A stretch of DNA of 64,000 nt from Bradyrhizobium sp. Arg816 (GTDB lineage: Bacteria; Pseudomonadota; Alphaproteobacteria; Rhizobiales; Xanthobacteraceae), in NCBI RefSeq assembly GCF_029989365.1, contig NZ_JAPRAQ010000031.1:1-64000 (forward strand), read 5' to 3'. This document shows positions 9,079 through 16,974 of this stretch, piece by piece. A program made the position numbers and the translations under genes. The notes beneath the pieces were generated by a model. That model was not told the origin of the DNA. It saw nothing but the letters and a program-made list of their open reading frames with translations, and ran no database searches. The first letter of the stretch is position 1. Every line of letters begins with the position of its first letter.

Positions 9079-9255
9079 CTAGCTCGCCGGGCTCTCGGGC
9101 GACGCGCTGCCGGGCCGCTCCGCGCGTTCGCGCTGCAGCACCTCGCGCGCGTACTCGATGATCTTCTGCTTGTTTGCCGTTTCGCGGACGGCGAAAAACA
9201 CGCGGTTGAGTTCCAGGCCGAGCACGCTGTTGAGGGCGATGTCCTCGTCTTCCAT
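9079..9255 (-). CDS. Small conserved-looking hypothetical protein, 58 residues
   Basis: Reading down from the ATG at 9255 gives a 58-residue acidic-to-basic peptide: MEDEDIALN at the start, a hydrophobic LNRVFFAV middle, and a helical charged part (KQKIIEYAREVLQRERAER). The third-position bias is strong G/C and the composition is that of a folded small helix protein, unlike the alternative reading frame over the same bases, which is rich in R and S. It diverges from bjaR. Function unknown. Confidence 0.6.
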   Translation of the reverse strand: MEDEDIALNSVLGLELNRVFFAVRETANKQKIIEYAREVLQRERAERPGSASPESPAS

Positions 9256-9420
9256 CGTGATTTTCCCGCTTCAGACGCCATAGGTGTAACTTGACGTCAC
9301 TTCCTCCACAAGTAGATTAAATCTGCGGTGCAGACGAGGGCCGGTAAACTACGGAAGCAGCGAATTGAGGCAGCTCCCAAATACGTGCTATACCGACGGC
9401 GAGGCTCAGGAAACGCACCG

Positions 9421-10158
9421 ATGTCCGCCGTAGACGCCGTAGATTATGGCCGGGAAGCGCTCGACTTCATCGAAGGCCTCGGAACCTATCGGAAGGTACC
9501 GGACGCCATGGGTGCGCTTGAGGCGGCGTTCGGTCGCTTCGGCTTCGAGACCATCATCGTGACGGGATTGCCGAATCCCGATCAGCGGTTCGCGCAGATG
9601 GTGCTCGCCAAGCGCTGGCCGGCGGGATGGTTCAATCTCTACACGCAGAACAATTACGACCGCGTCGACCCCGTGGTGCGGCTGTGCCGGCAATCAGTCA
9701 ATCCGTTCGAATGGGCGGAAGCGCCTTATAATGCCGAGCTCGAGCCGAACGCGGCCGAGGTGATGAACCGTGCCACCGATTTTCGCATGTCGCGCGGCTT
9801 CATCGTGCCGATCCACGGGCTCACCGGCTACGAGGCGGCGGTGTCGCTCGGCGGCGTCCATCTCGACCTCAATTCCCGCAGCAAGCCGGCGTTGCACCTG
9901 ATGGCAATGTATGGCTTCGACCATATTCGCCGCCTGCTCGATCCGGCGCCGCATCTCTCGACGCGTCTTACGCCGCGCGAGCGCGAGGTGATCGCCTGGG
10001 CCTCGCAGGGCAAGTCGGCCTGGGAAATCGGCGAGATCCTGCACATCACGCAGCGTACCGCCGAAGAGCATCTTGCAACCGCCGCGCGCAAGCTCGGTGC
10101 CGTCAACCGTACGCATGCGGTTGCACTGGCGATTCGCAACAAGATCATCAATCCCTAA
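9421..10158 (+). CDS. bjaR1: LuxR-family acyl-homoserine lactone receptor (BjaR type)
   Basis: 245 residues from the ATG at 9421 with AGGAA upstream; a GTG 31 codons earlier adds a basic stretch foreign to the family. Residues 15-165 are the autoinducer-binding domain with the expected W-Y-D-P-W pattern (GWFNLYTQNNYDRVDPV, then FEWAE). Residues 175-240 are the LuxR HTH (LTPREREVIAWASQGKSAWEIGE...). It is followed by an AHL synthase gene and a palindromic lux-box-like site, so it should activate bjaI when its ligand builds up. Confidence 0.9.
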   Translation: MSAVDAVDYGREALDFIEGLGTYRKVPDAMGALEAAFGRFGFETIIVTGLPNPDQRFAQMVLAKRWPAGWFNLYTQNNYDRVDPVVRLCRQSVNPFEWAEAPYNAELEPNAAEVMNRATDFRMSRGFIVPIHGLTGYEAAVSLGGVHLDLNSRSKPALHLMAMYGFDHIRRLLDPAPHLSTRLTPREREVIAWASQGKSAWEIGEILHITQRTAEEHLATAARKLGAVNRTHAVALAIRNKIINP

Positions 10159-10164
10159 GCGACG

Positions 10165-10184
10165 TACTGGGAAATTTCCCAATA
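10165..10184 (+). promoter_or_regulatory. lux-box-like palindrome before bjaI
   Basis: TGGGAAATTTCCCA at 10168-10181 is a perfect 14-base palindrome inside a 20-base window, 7-10 bases after the bjaR stop and 60 bases before the bjaI start. Its size and place fit a binding site for the BjaR dimer. The link to the neighbouring receptor is inference. Confidence 0.65.
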
Positions 10185-10241
10185 TCGAACCTGCCTCTTT
10201 TCGCGGAGGCTGTCCCTCATTCAGGCTGAATGGGGGTTTTC

Positions 10242-10901
10242 ATGATTCACGCAATTTCTTCGGTCAATCGCCACCTTTACGAAGACGTACTCGAGCAGCA
10301 CTTCCGGCTGCGCCACGACATCTTCGTCGAAGAGCGGCACTGGGAGACGCTGCGCCGGCCTGATTGCCGCGAGGTTGATTCCTACGACGACGAGGACACC
10401 GTCTATCTGCTCGCGCTGGAAGGCCGGCGCGTCGTCGGCGGTCACCGGCTCTACCCCACCACCAAACCCTCGATGATGAGCGAGGTCTTCCCGCATCTGG
10501 CATCGGTTCGCGGTTGCCCTGCGAATCCGCTGGTCTGGGAATGGTCGCGCTACTTCGTCGTGCGCGATCGCCGCGACGGCGCTCTCAACCTGCAACTGAT
10601 GGCGGCGGTGCAGGAGTTCTGCCTCGATCAGGGAATCGCGCAGGTCAGCGCGATCATGGAGACCTGGTGGCTGCCGCGCTTCCATGAGGCCGGCTTCGTC
10701 GTGACGCCGCTTGGTCTGCCCGCGCTGGTGGAGAACGCCTGGACCATGGCGGCGACCATCGACATTCGCCGCGAGACCCTCGATGCCCTGCATGATCGCA
10801 TCGGCGTGGATTCGATCGTACAACAGGACGGCCCGCGTCTGGACGCCGTCGCCCGTGCCAACCTCTGCGGCCTTGCTGCCGCGCAACGAAAGAGCGCCTG
10901 A
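10242..10901 (+). CDS. bjaI: Acyl-homoserine lactone synthase (BjaI type)
   Basis: 219 residues from the ATG at 10242, chosen because GGGGG lies upstream and because it puts the LuxI core residues at their usual numbers: R24, F28, W34, D46, D49, R69, E100 and R103. BjaI of Bradyrhizobium makes isovaleryl-HSL from isovaleryl-CoA, and BraI-type relatives use aryl-CoA; the sequence alone does not decide the acyl donor here. It forms a locus with bjaR just upstream and a 72-residue gene immediately downstream. Confidence 0.9.
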   Translation: MIHAISSVNRHLYEDVLEQHFRLRHDIFVEERHWETLRRPDCREVDSYDDEDTVYLLALEGRRVVGGHRLYPTTKPSMMSEVFPHLASVRGCPANPLVWEWSRYFVVRDRRDGALNLQLMAAVQEFCLDQGIAQVSAIMETWWLPRFHEAGFVVTPLGLPALVENAWTMAATIDIRRETLDALHDRIGVDSIVQQDGPRLDAVARANLCGLAAAQRKSA

Positions 10902-10902
10902 G

Positions 10903-11121
10903 ATGTCGAACATGATGCGGGACAGCCAGATCATGGCGCAGACCAAGGACGAGAATCTCGGCTACATGTCCGACATGGCGCTCGAGCTGGCGCAGATGGC
11001 GGAAGACACCGGATTGGCAACGCTCGCCTATCTGTTCCGGATGGCGGCGCTGGAAGCCTCGACGGCCAACAACGTGCTGGCCGAGCCGGATGATCTTCCC
11101 CGGCAGATGACGTCGCACTAG
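10903..11121 (+). CDS. Small hypothetical protein coupled to bjaI
   Basis: 72 residues starting one base after the bjaI stop, so probably translationally coupled. The sequence is helical and Met/Ala-rich (GYMSDMALELAQMAEDTG, LAYLFRMAALEAS) with an acidic middle and no membrane segment. No domain is recognised. The tight spacing suggests a role tied to AHL production or a partner of the receptor, but nothing in the protein itself shows that. Confidence 0.75.
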   Translation: MSNMMRDSQIMAQTKDENLGYMSDMALELAQMAEDTGLATLAYLFRMAALEASTANNVLAEPDDLPRQMTSH

Positions 11122-11151
11122 ACGCCTTCTCCTGCTTCCGTCGACCTTCGC

Positions 11152-11181
11152 GCCCTCTTCCAGGCATGCCTGGGGGAGGGC
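11152..11181 (+). terminator. Hairpin after the bjaRI locus
   Basis: A 30-base near-perfect palindrome (GCCCTC...CCAGGCATGCCTGG...GAGGGC) begins 30 bases after the small gene's stop. Only two positions per arm fail to pair. No long T run follows, so it may be a weak terminator or an RNA 3' end stabiliser. Confidence 0.55.
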
Positions 11182-11263
11182 GATCGTTTGGGTGCGGCAG
11201 GTTGACCCATCCTGCACGGCAGCCTTCTTGCAAGGCCAATTCGCAAGGCCAATTTCGATCGCA

Positions 11264-11290
11264 TGCACCGGCATGCAACAAAGTGCATGT
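11264..11290 (+). promoter_or_regulatory. Candidate BoxR operator before the second Liv operon
   Basis: TGCAACAAAGTGCATGT at 11274-11290 matches the box-cluster motif TGAAACAAAGTGCATGC (26565-26581) in 15 of 17 positions. A further TGCA occurs at 11264-11267, so three TGCA cores lie within 24 bases. BzdR-type regulators are known to bind TGCA repeats. It sits 140 bases before the permease start. Confidence 0.6.
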
Positions 11291-11430
11291 CTGGTGTTGA
11301 ATCGCTCTTGCCTCGGAACGATACTGCCATTACCCATTTTTCCGCCTTGAAGAGGCAGGGGGAGCTCTTTCACTGATGGCGACCGTGTTCGAACTTTGGC
11401 GCGACACCGCGTGCGCCTGAAAGAGTTTTG

Positions 11431-12348
11431 ATGCTGCTCGTCGTCGAACAATTCTTGAACGGATTGCAGTTCGGCCTGCTCCTGTTCCTGCTCGCCGCCG
11501 GCCTGACGCTGGTGTTCGGGATCATGGATCTCGTCAACCTCGCGCACGGCTCACTCTACATGATGGGCGCCTATTTCGCCGCGACCTTTGCGGCCTGGAC
11601 CGGCAGCTTCCTGCTCGGTGCGCTGATGGCGCTCGGCGCGACCTTGGTGCTCGGCATCGTGCTGGAGATGACGGCGCTGCGGCATCTCTACGGGCGCGAC
11701 CATCTCGACCACGTGCTCGCGACCTTCGGCCTGATCCTGTTCTTCAATGAAGCCGTGCGGCTGATCTGGGGCCCGGCCGGGCTTGCGCTGCCGCTGCCGG
11801 CCTGGCTCACGGTGCCGGTGCCGATCCTGCCAGGCATCCACTATCCCGCTTACCGTCTCGCCATCATCGTGGTGGCGCTGCTGGTCGCGCTGCTGCTCTA
11901 TCTCGGCGTGATGCGCACCCGCATCGGCATGCTGATCCGCGCCGGAGCCTCGAACCGCGAGATGATCGGCGCGCTCGGCATCAACATCAAGCTGCTCTAC
12001 ACGCTGGTGTTCGGCCTGGGCGCCGCGCTCGCCGGCCTCGCCGGCCTGATGCAGGCGCCGATCCTCACCGTGCAAATCGGCATGGGCGAGAACATCCTGA
12101 TCCTCGCCTTCGTCATCATCGTGATCGGCGGCATCGGTTCGATCCGCGGCGCGTTCCTGGCCGCGATCTTCGTCGGCATGATCGACACGCTCGGCCGCGC
12201 CTTCCTGCCCAACCTGTTGCGGCAGGTGCTGAGCGGCGCCGCGGCCTCCACCGCCGCGCCCGCGCTGTCGTCCATGCTGATCTATCTGCTGATGGCGATC
12301 GTGCTGGTGGTGCGGCCGGAGGGGCTGTTTCCGGCCAACCGTCGATGA
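11431..12348 (+). CDS. livH: Liv-type ABC transporter permease (LivH family)
   Basis: 305 residues from the ATG at 11431 (a TTG just before it is in frame). About eight membrane segments with the hallmark LVNLAHGSLYMMGAYFA. First gene of a four-gene importer operon lacking a binding-protein gene. A candidate BoxR operator upstream suggests that the cargo is benzoate or a related aromatic acid rather than an amino acid. Confidence 0.9.
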   Translation: MLLVVEQFLNGLQFGLLLFLLAAGLTLVFGIMDLVNLAHGSLYMMGAYFAATFAAWTGSFLLGALMALGATLVLGIVLEMTALRHLYGRDHLDHVLATFGLILFFNEAVRLIWGPAGLALPLPAWLTVPVPILPGIHYPAYRLAIIVVALLVALLLYLGVMRTRIGMLIRAGASNREMIGALGINIKLLYTLVFGLGAALAGLAGLMQAPILTVQIGMGENILILAFVIIVIGGIGSIRGAFLAAIFVGMIDTLGRAFLPNLLRQVLSGAAASTAAPALSSMLIYLLMAIVLVVRPEGLFPANRR

Positions 12349-13289
12349 AGGCTTTCACTGTGAGCAAGGCCGTCACGGCCCTGATGCTGGCGGGCCTCGT
12401 GCTGCTGCCGCTGTATTCGCAACTGTCCGGCAACATCTTCATCCTGACGCTGTTCACCCGCATCGTCATCCTGGCGCTGGCGGCCGCGAGCCTCAACCTC
12501 ATCATGGGGTTTGGCGGCATGATGAGCTTCGGCCACGCCGCCTATCTCGGCATCGGCGGCTACGCGGTCGGCATGCTCGCGCAGGAAGGCGTCGGCTCCG
12601 GCTTCATCCAGTTCCCGGTCGCGCTCGCAGCTTCCGCGACTTACGCGCTGGTGATCGGCGCGCTCTCGCTGCGCACGCGTGGCGTCTACTTCATCATGAT
12701 CACGCTGGCCTTCGCGCAGATGGCCTATTACGTCGCCTCGGGCCTCGCACGTTACGGCGGCGACGACGGTCTCACCGTCTACAAGCGCAGCGACTTCTCC
12801 GGCCTGATCAACCTGTCGAACCGCACGCAGTTCTATTATCTCTGCCTCGCCTGCCTGTTCGCCGTGATCGTCCTGATCTGGCGCATCGCCAATTCGCGCT
12901 TCGGCCTCGTCTTGCAGGGCCTGCGCTCCAACGAGCAGCGGATGCAGGCGATCGGCTTTCCGGCAAAACGCTATCAGCTCGTCTGCTTCGTCATCTCAGG
13001 CACGATGTGCGGCCTTGCCGGCGCGCTGCTTGCCAACAACACCGATTTCGTCAGCCCGGCCGTGATGTACTGGACCCGCTCCGGCGACCTCATGGTGATG
13101 GTGATCCTTGGGGGCATGGGCACGCTGTTCGGCCCGGTGATGGGCGCGGTGGTGTTTTTGCTGCTGGAAGAATTTTTGTCGCAGATCACCGAATACTGGG
13201 CGCTGATCATGGGTCCGCTATTGCTGCTGATCGTGCTGTTCGGCCGCGGCGGCATCATGGGCCTGCTCGGGAGGCTCAATCGTGGCTGA
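12345..13289 (+). CDS. livM: Liv-type ABC transporter permease (LivM family)
   Basis: 314 residues; its ATG overlaps the LivH stop by ATGA. Hallmark MGFGGMMSFGHAAYLGIGGYA near residue 60 and the ATPase-contact loop NSRFGLVLQGLRSNEQR. Inner-membrane half of the second importer; overlapped by seven bases at its end with the next ATPase gene. Confidence 0.9.
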   Translation: MKAFTVSKAVTALMLAGLVLLPLYSQLSGNIFILTLFTRIVILALAAASLNLIMGFGGMMSFGHAAYLGIGGYAVGMLAQEGVGSGFIQFPVALAASATYALVIGALSLRTRGVYFIMITLAFAQMAYYVASGLARYGGDDGLTVYKRSDFSGLINLSNRTQFYYLCLACLFAVIVLIWRIANSRFGLVLQGLRSNEQRMQAIGFPAKRYQLVCFVISGTMCGLAGALLANNTDFVSPAVMYWTRSGDLMVMVILGGMGTLFGPVMGAVVFLLLEEFLSQITEYWALIMGPLLLLIVLFGRGGIMGLLGRLNRG

Positions 13290-14049
13290 ACCGCTGCTCC
13301 GCGTCGAAAAACTGGTGCGCCGCTTCGGCGGCATCGTTGCGACGGACAACGTCTCCCTTGATGTCGCGGCCGGCGAGCTGCACGCCATCATCGGCCCGAA
13401 CGGTGCCGGCAAGACCACGCTGATCAGCCAGCTCACCGGACACCTCGAACCGCATTCCGGCAGCGTCTCGCTGGCGGGGCGCGACATCACCTATCTGCCG
13501 GCCTATCGCCGCTGTGCGCTGGGGCTCGCCCGTTCGTTCCAGATCACCTCGCTGCTGCTCGACTTCACCGCCGCCGACAATGTCGCGCTGGCGGCGCAGG
13601 CGCATGCAGGCCACTCGTTCCGCTTCTTCGCCAACGCCCGCAAGGAAAAGGGTTTGCGCGATGCCGCGCACGCCGCCCTCGACCGCGTCGGCCTGTTGCA
13701 CCGCGCCGAAGTCGTGGTGTCCAGGCTCAGCCATGGCGAGCGGCGCGAACTCGAGCTTGCGGTCGCGCTCGCGAGCAAGCCGAAATTGCTGCTGCTCGAC
13801 GAGCCGATGGCGGGCCTCGGCGTCACCGAGTCCCAGCGCATGGTGAAACTGCTCCAGGAGCTGCGCAAGGAGGTCTCGATCGTGCTGGTCGAGCACGACA
13901 TGCCGGCGGTGTTCGCGCTCGCCGACCGCATCTCGGTGCTGGTCTATGGCCGCGTCATCGCCTCGGGCGATCCGGCCGCGATCCGCGCCAACGACGACGT
14001 CAGGCGCGCCTATCTCGGCGACCAGCACGTGGTGACGCACCATGGCTGA
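13282..14049 (+). CDS. livG: Liv-type ABC transporter ATP-binding protein (LivG family)
   Basis: 255 residues. Walker A GPNGAGKTT near 40, LivG-type signature LSHGERRELE, Walker B LLLLDEPMAGLG and switch VEHDM are present. Overlaps both neighbours, so the four genes form one translationally coupled unit. Confidence 0.9.
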   Translation: MAEPLLRVEKLVRRFGGIVATDNVSLDVAAGELHAIIGPNGAGKTTLISQLTGHLEPHSGSVSLAGRDITYLPAYRRCALGLARSFQITSLLLDFTAADNVALAAQAHAGHSFRFFANARKEKGLRDAAHAALDRVGLLHRAEVVVSRLSHGERRELELAVALASKPKLLLLDEPMAGLGVTESQRMVKLLQELRKEVSIVLVEHDMPAVFALADRISVLVYGRVIASGDPAAIRANDDVRRAYLGDQHVVTHHG

Positions 14050-14770
14050 AAAGGTGATGGCTGATACGCTGCTCGACGTCGACGGCATCGAGACCTGCTA
14101 CGGCCTCTCCCAGGTGCTGTTCGGCCTGTCGCTATCGATCAAGCCGGGCGAGATGGTCTCGCTGATGGGCCGCAACGGCATGGGCAAGACCACCACCATC
14201 CGCTCCATCATGGGCCTGACGCCGGCGCGCGCCGGTACGATCCGCTTCGCCGGCGCAGAAGTACGGCAGCTGCCGTCCTACCGCATCGCCAAGCTTGGCG
14301 TCGGCCTCGTCCCCGAGGGACGCCAGATCTTCCCGAACCTCACCGTGCGCGAAAATCTGGTCGCGGCCGCCGCCGATCGGTTCGGCAGCAGTAATCCGTG
14401 GACGCTCGCTGCGATCTACGTGATGTTTCCGCGCCTCGCCGAGCGTGCCTCCAACATGGGCAACCAGCTCTCCGGCGGCGAGCAGCAGATGCTCGCGATC
14501 GGCCGTGCCCTGATGACCAACCCAAAGCTGCTGATCCTGGATGAAGCGACCGAAGGCCTCGCCCCGCTGATCCGCGAAGAGATCTGGAACTGCCTGTCGC
14601 TGCTCAAGAGCCGGGGCCAGTCGATCCTGGTCGTCGACAAGAACGTCGACCACCTCGCCCGCATCTGCGACCGCCACTACATCATCGAGCGCGGCAAGAC
14701 GGTGTGGAGCGGCACGTCCGTCGCGCTGATGGCGGAGCCGGACCTCCAGCACAAATATCTGGGAATTTAG
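14042..14770 (+). CDS. livF: Liv-type ABC transporter ATP-binding protein (LivF family)
   Basis: 242 residues. Walker A GRNGMGKTT, Q-loop region VPEGRQIFPNLTV, signature LSGGEQQ and Walker B LLILDEATEG. The switch region reads VVDKNVDHL, where most LivF proteins have an E-Q-N triplet with no His; this one keeps H later in NVDHLA. A second ATG five codons in (14057) is an alternative start. Confidence 0.9.
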   Translation: MAEKVMADTLLDVDGIETCYGLSQVLFGLSLSIKPGEMVSLMGRNGMGKTTTIRSIMGLTPARAGTIRFAGAEVRQLPSYRIAKLGVGLVPEGRQIFPNLTVRENLVAAAADRFGSSNPWTLAAIYVMFPRLAERASNMGNQLSGGEQQMLAIGRALMTNPKLLILDEATEGLAPLIREEIWNCLSLLKSRGQSILVVDKNVDHLARICDRHYIIERGKTVWSGTSVALMAEPDLQHKYLGI

Positions 14771-15380
14771 CGACGCGTTGAGGTGAGAGGCAGGACGCTG
14801 GCCGCTTACTCGGTGTCGTCCTGGCGAAAGCCAGGACCCATACCGCGGAATCTATCGGGTGCGATCGGTATTGGTACCGGGCGACCCATCGTCGCCAGAC
14901 TTCTCCCTGAGGTGATCGGGATGAGCGCTGCGCTTTACCAATAAATCCCATGCCGGTGCAGTTCCCGGATCACGCGGGCTTCGGTAGACGGCTGGCGGCG
15001 CTTTGGCTTCGCCGTTTCGCTCGTGCTTGCAGTGGACTGAGTGCGGGTTGTGGCGCCCGGAGAGGTCGCGACCGGTGCGCATACGGACCCCGTTATCGGG
15101 TCAATATGTCTTACCCAAATCGCACTCGTCAGCGACTAACGCGACAAATGATGCGTGCCGATTTCGATCAGGGTGGTCCGGCAGGACAAGCGATAGATCA
15201 GACTGAACAATTGACCCCACATGACCGAACTCCGCTGTTGATCATCTGGGTAAAGTCTAAACCCCGTGTCTTTCCGGCGGTTTTCGCGGAGGGAGGAAAA
15301 TGGCTTCGTCGGCGAGCGCCGCGATGTCGTCGGAACAGACCGGACGAAGTCGCCTCACGCGGGCGTGAGACGTATCTCCA
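14771..15380. other. 610-base stretch without a supported gene
   Basis: Between the livF stop and the ligase gene no frame shows coding character; frames are broken or rich in R, S and P. It holds a stem-loop at 14818-14837 (GTCCTGGC-GAAA-GCCAGGAC, a GNRA-type tetraloop) belonging to a dispersed repeat type, and a short inverted repeat GACCC/GGGTC at 15086-15102. The part from 15100 to 15260 is less GC-rich than its surroundings and may be a worn-out mobile-element remnant, though no transposase motif can be read. Confidence 0.5.
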
Positions 15381-16817
15381 TCAAAACACCTCGAAATATT
15401 CGCGGTGCTCCCAATCGGTCACCTCTGACAGGAAGCGGTCGATCTCGGCATTCTTGATGTGGGTGTAGTAGTCGACGAACTCAGGCCCGAACTTCTCGCG
15501 GAAGAACGGATCGTCCTTCAGCGCGGCGACCGCATCGCGCAGCGACTTCGGCAACGGCGGCGCCTTGGTCTCGTAGGGCGTGTCGGCGGACGGACCGGGG
15601 TCGAGCTTGCGGTCGACGCCGTCGAGGCCCGACAGAATCTGGGAGGCCATATAGAGATAGGGATTGGCGGCGGGCTCGCCGATGCGGTTCTCCAGGCGCG
15701 TTGCGGCATCATTGGCGCCGCCGAGTACGCGGATCATCACGCCGCGATTGTCGCGGCCCCAGATCGCGCGGTCCGGCGCCAGCGAATAGGAGCGGTAGCG
15801 CTTGTAGCCGTTGATGGTCGGGGTGGTGAACACGGTCGAGGCGCGGGCGTGGTCGAGCAGGCCGGCGAGATACGCCTTGCCGAACGCGCTGAGCGGCTCG
15901 CTGCCCTCTTTCGTCATGAACTGATTCTCGCCGCTCGCGCGCGAGACGATCGACTGGTGCAAGTGCCAGCCGCTCGCGAACACATTCGGCAGTTTCGGCC
16001 GGCACATGAAGGTGGCGTGATAGCCGTGGCGGCGCGCGATCTGCTTCACGGCAGAGCGGAACAGCACCATGTTGTCGGCGGGCTCCAGCCCCTTCTTCGG
16101 CGCGAAGGTGAATTCGCACTGGCTCGGCCCGAACTCGACCTCGACCGAGCGCAAGGGCAGTCCGAGCGCGACGATATCGCGGCGCAGGATCTCCAGCACC
16201 GGCTCCATCTGATCGAAGCGCTGCTCGGTGAGGTATTGATAGCCGTGGCTGAGCAGGCTCACCGAGGGCGGCGTGCCGGGCTGGCCGGCATCCTCGGGCC
16301 GCATATGCGCGTCGTCGAGCTTGAAAATGTGGAATTCAACCTCGAGGCCGGCGACGAAATCGTGGCCCCGGCCGCTGAGATCATCGAGCACCTTGCGGTA
16401 GAGGCCGCGGGTCGCGAACGGCACGGGACGGCCGTCGCCAAAATGGAGATCGCAGAGCACCCAGCCCGTCGCGGGCGCCCATGGTAGCACGCGGAACGTG
16501 GTTGGGTCGGCGACCATCAACACGTCGGCCGCGCCCTCCATCTCCTTCATCCCGAACCCGCCGCCTGAAGTGAACACCGGAAACACCGTGCGGTGCGAGG
16601 TATCCTTGGCGAGCATGGTCGTGGTGATGGAGCAGCCGCTCTCCAGCGAGGCGATCGCTTCGGCGGCGATGATGGTCTTGCCGCGCAAAATGCCGTGCTG
16701 GTCCGGGAAGGCGAGGCGGATGACCTCGAGGTTCTTTTCCTCGACGATGCGGCGCAGGCGCGCTGCGGCGTCCTTCTGCTCATCCGACCACAGCGCATGA
16801 CGCGCGACGAAAGTCAC
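15381..16817 (-). CDS. Glutamine-synthetase-family amide ligase
   Basis: 478 residues. It has the GS beta-grasp start (LAFPDQHGILRGK), the catalytic glutamates in EVEFHIF and EVEFGPSQCEF, the His loop GWHLHQS, and the C-terminal RLENRIGEPAANPYLY block. It is not a typical GlnA: the adenylylation-site region is absent and the protein resembles the GlnT/PuuA-like branch that glutamylates amines. It is followed 157 bases upstream by a Rieske oxygenase on the same strand, as in aniline and alkylamine pathways where gamma-glutamylation precedes oxygenation. The true substrate is unknown. Confidence 0.8.
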   Translation of the reverse strand: MTFVARHALWSDEQKDAAARLRRIVEEKNLEVIRLAFPDQHGILRGKTIIAAEAIASLESGCSITTTMLAKDTSHRTVFPVFTSGGGFGMKEMEGAADVLMVADPTTFRVLPWAPATGWVLCDLHFGDGRPVPFATRGLYRKVLDDLSGRGHDFVAGLEVEFHIFKLDDAHMRPEDAGQPGTPPSVSLLSHGYQYLTEQRFDQMEPVLEILRRDIVALGLPLRSVEVEFGPSQCEFTFAPKKGLEPADNMVLFRSAVKQIARRHGYHATFMCRPKLPNVFASGWHLHQSIVSRASGENQFMTKEGSEPLSAFGKAYLAGLLDHARASTVFTTPTINGYKRYRSYSLAPDRAIWGRDNRGVMIRVLGGANDAATRLENRIGEPAANPYLYMASQILSGLDGVDRKLDPGPSADTPYETKAPPLPKSLRDAVAALKDDPFFREKFGPEFVDYYTHIKNAEIDRFLSEVTDWEHREYFEVF

Positions 16818-16873
16818 TTCGGTTGCTCCTCAGTCACGATGTTGGACGGGTGCAAGACGCCTGCCACATTCTC

Positions 16874-16953
16874 CGTCATTGCGAGCGCAGCGAAGCAATC
16901 CAGAATCTTTCCGGAGAGGCAGTCTGGATTGCTTCGCTTCGCTCGCAATGACG
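16874..16953. repeat. Intergenic palindromic repeat, family C
   Basis: CGTCATTGCGAGCG at the left end and CGCTCGCAATGACG at the right end are exact inverted copies, with nested GCGAAGCAATCCAGA / TCTGGATTGCTTCGC arms. A sister copy lies at 58840-58927 and a half copy at 48445-48456. It separates the ligase and Rieske genes. Confidence 0.8.
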
Positions 16954-16974
16954 AGGGGGAGGCGTGCAAGATCG

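Noticed and set aside
14950..15468. Open frame of 172 codons in the gap after livF
   Set aside because: R/S/P-rich without recognisable domain, overlaps the ligase end, no ribosome site.
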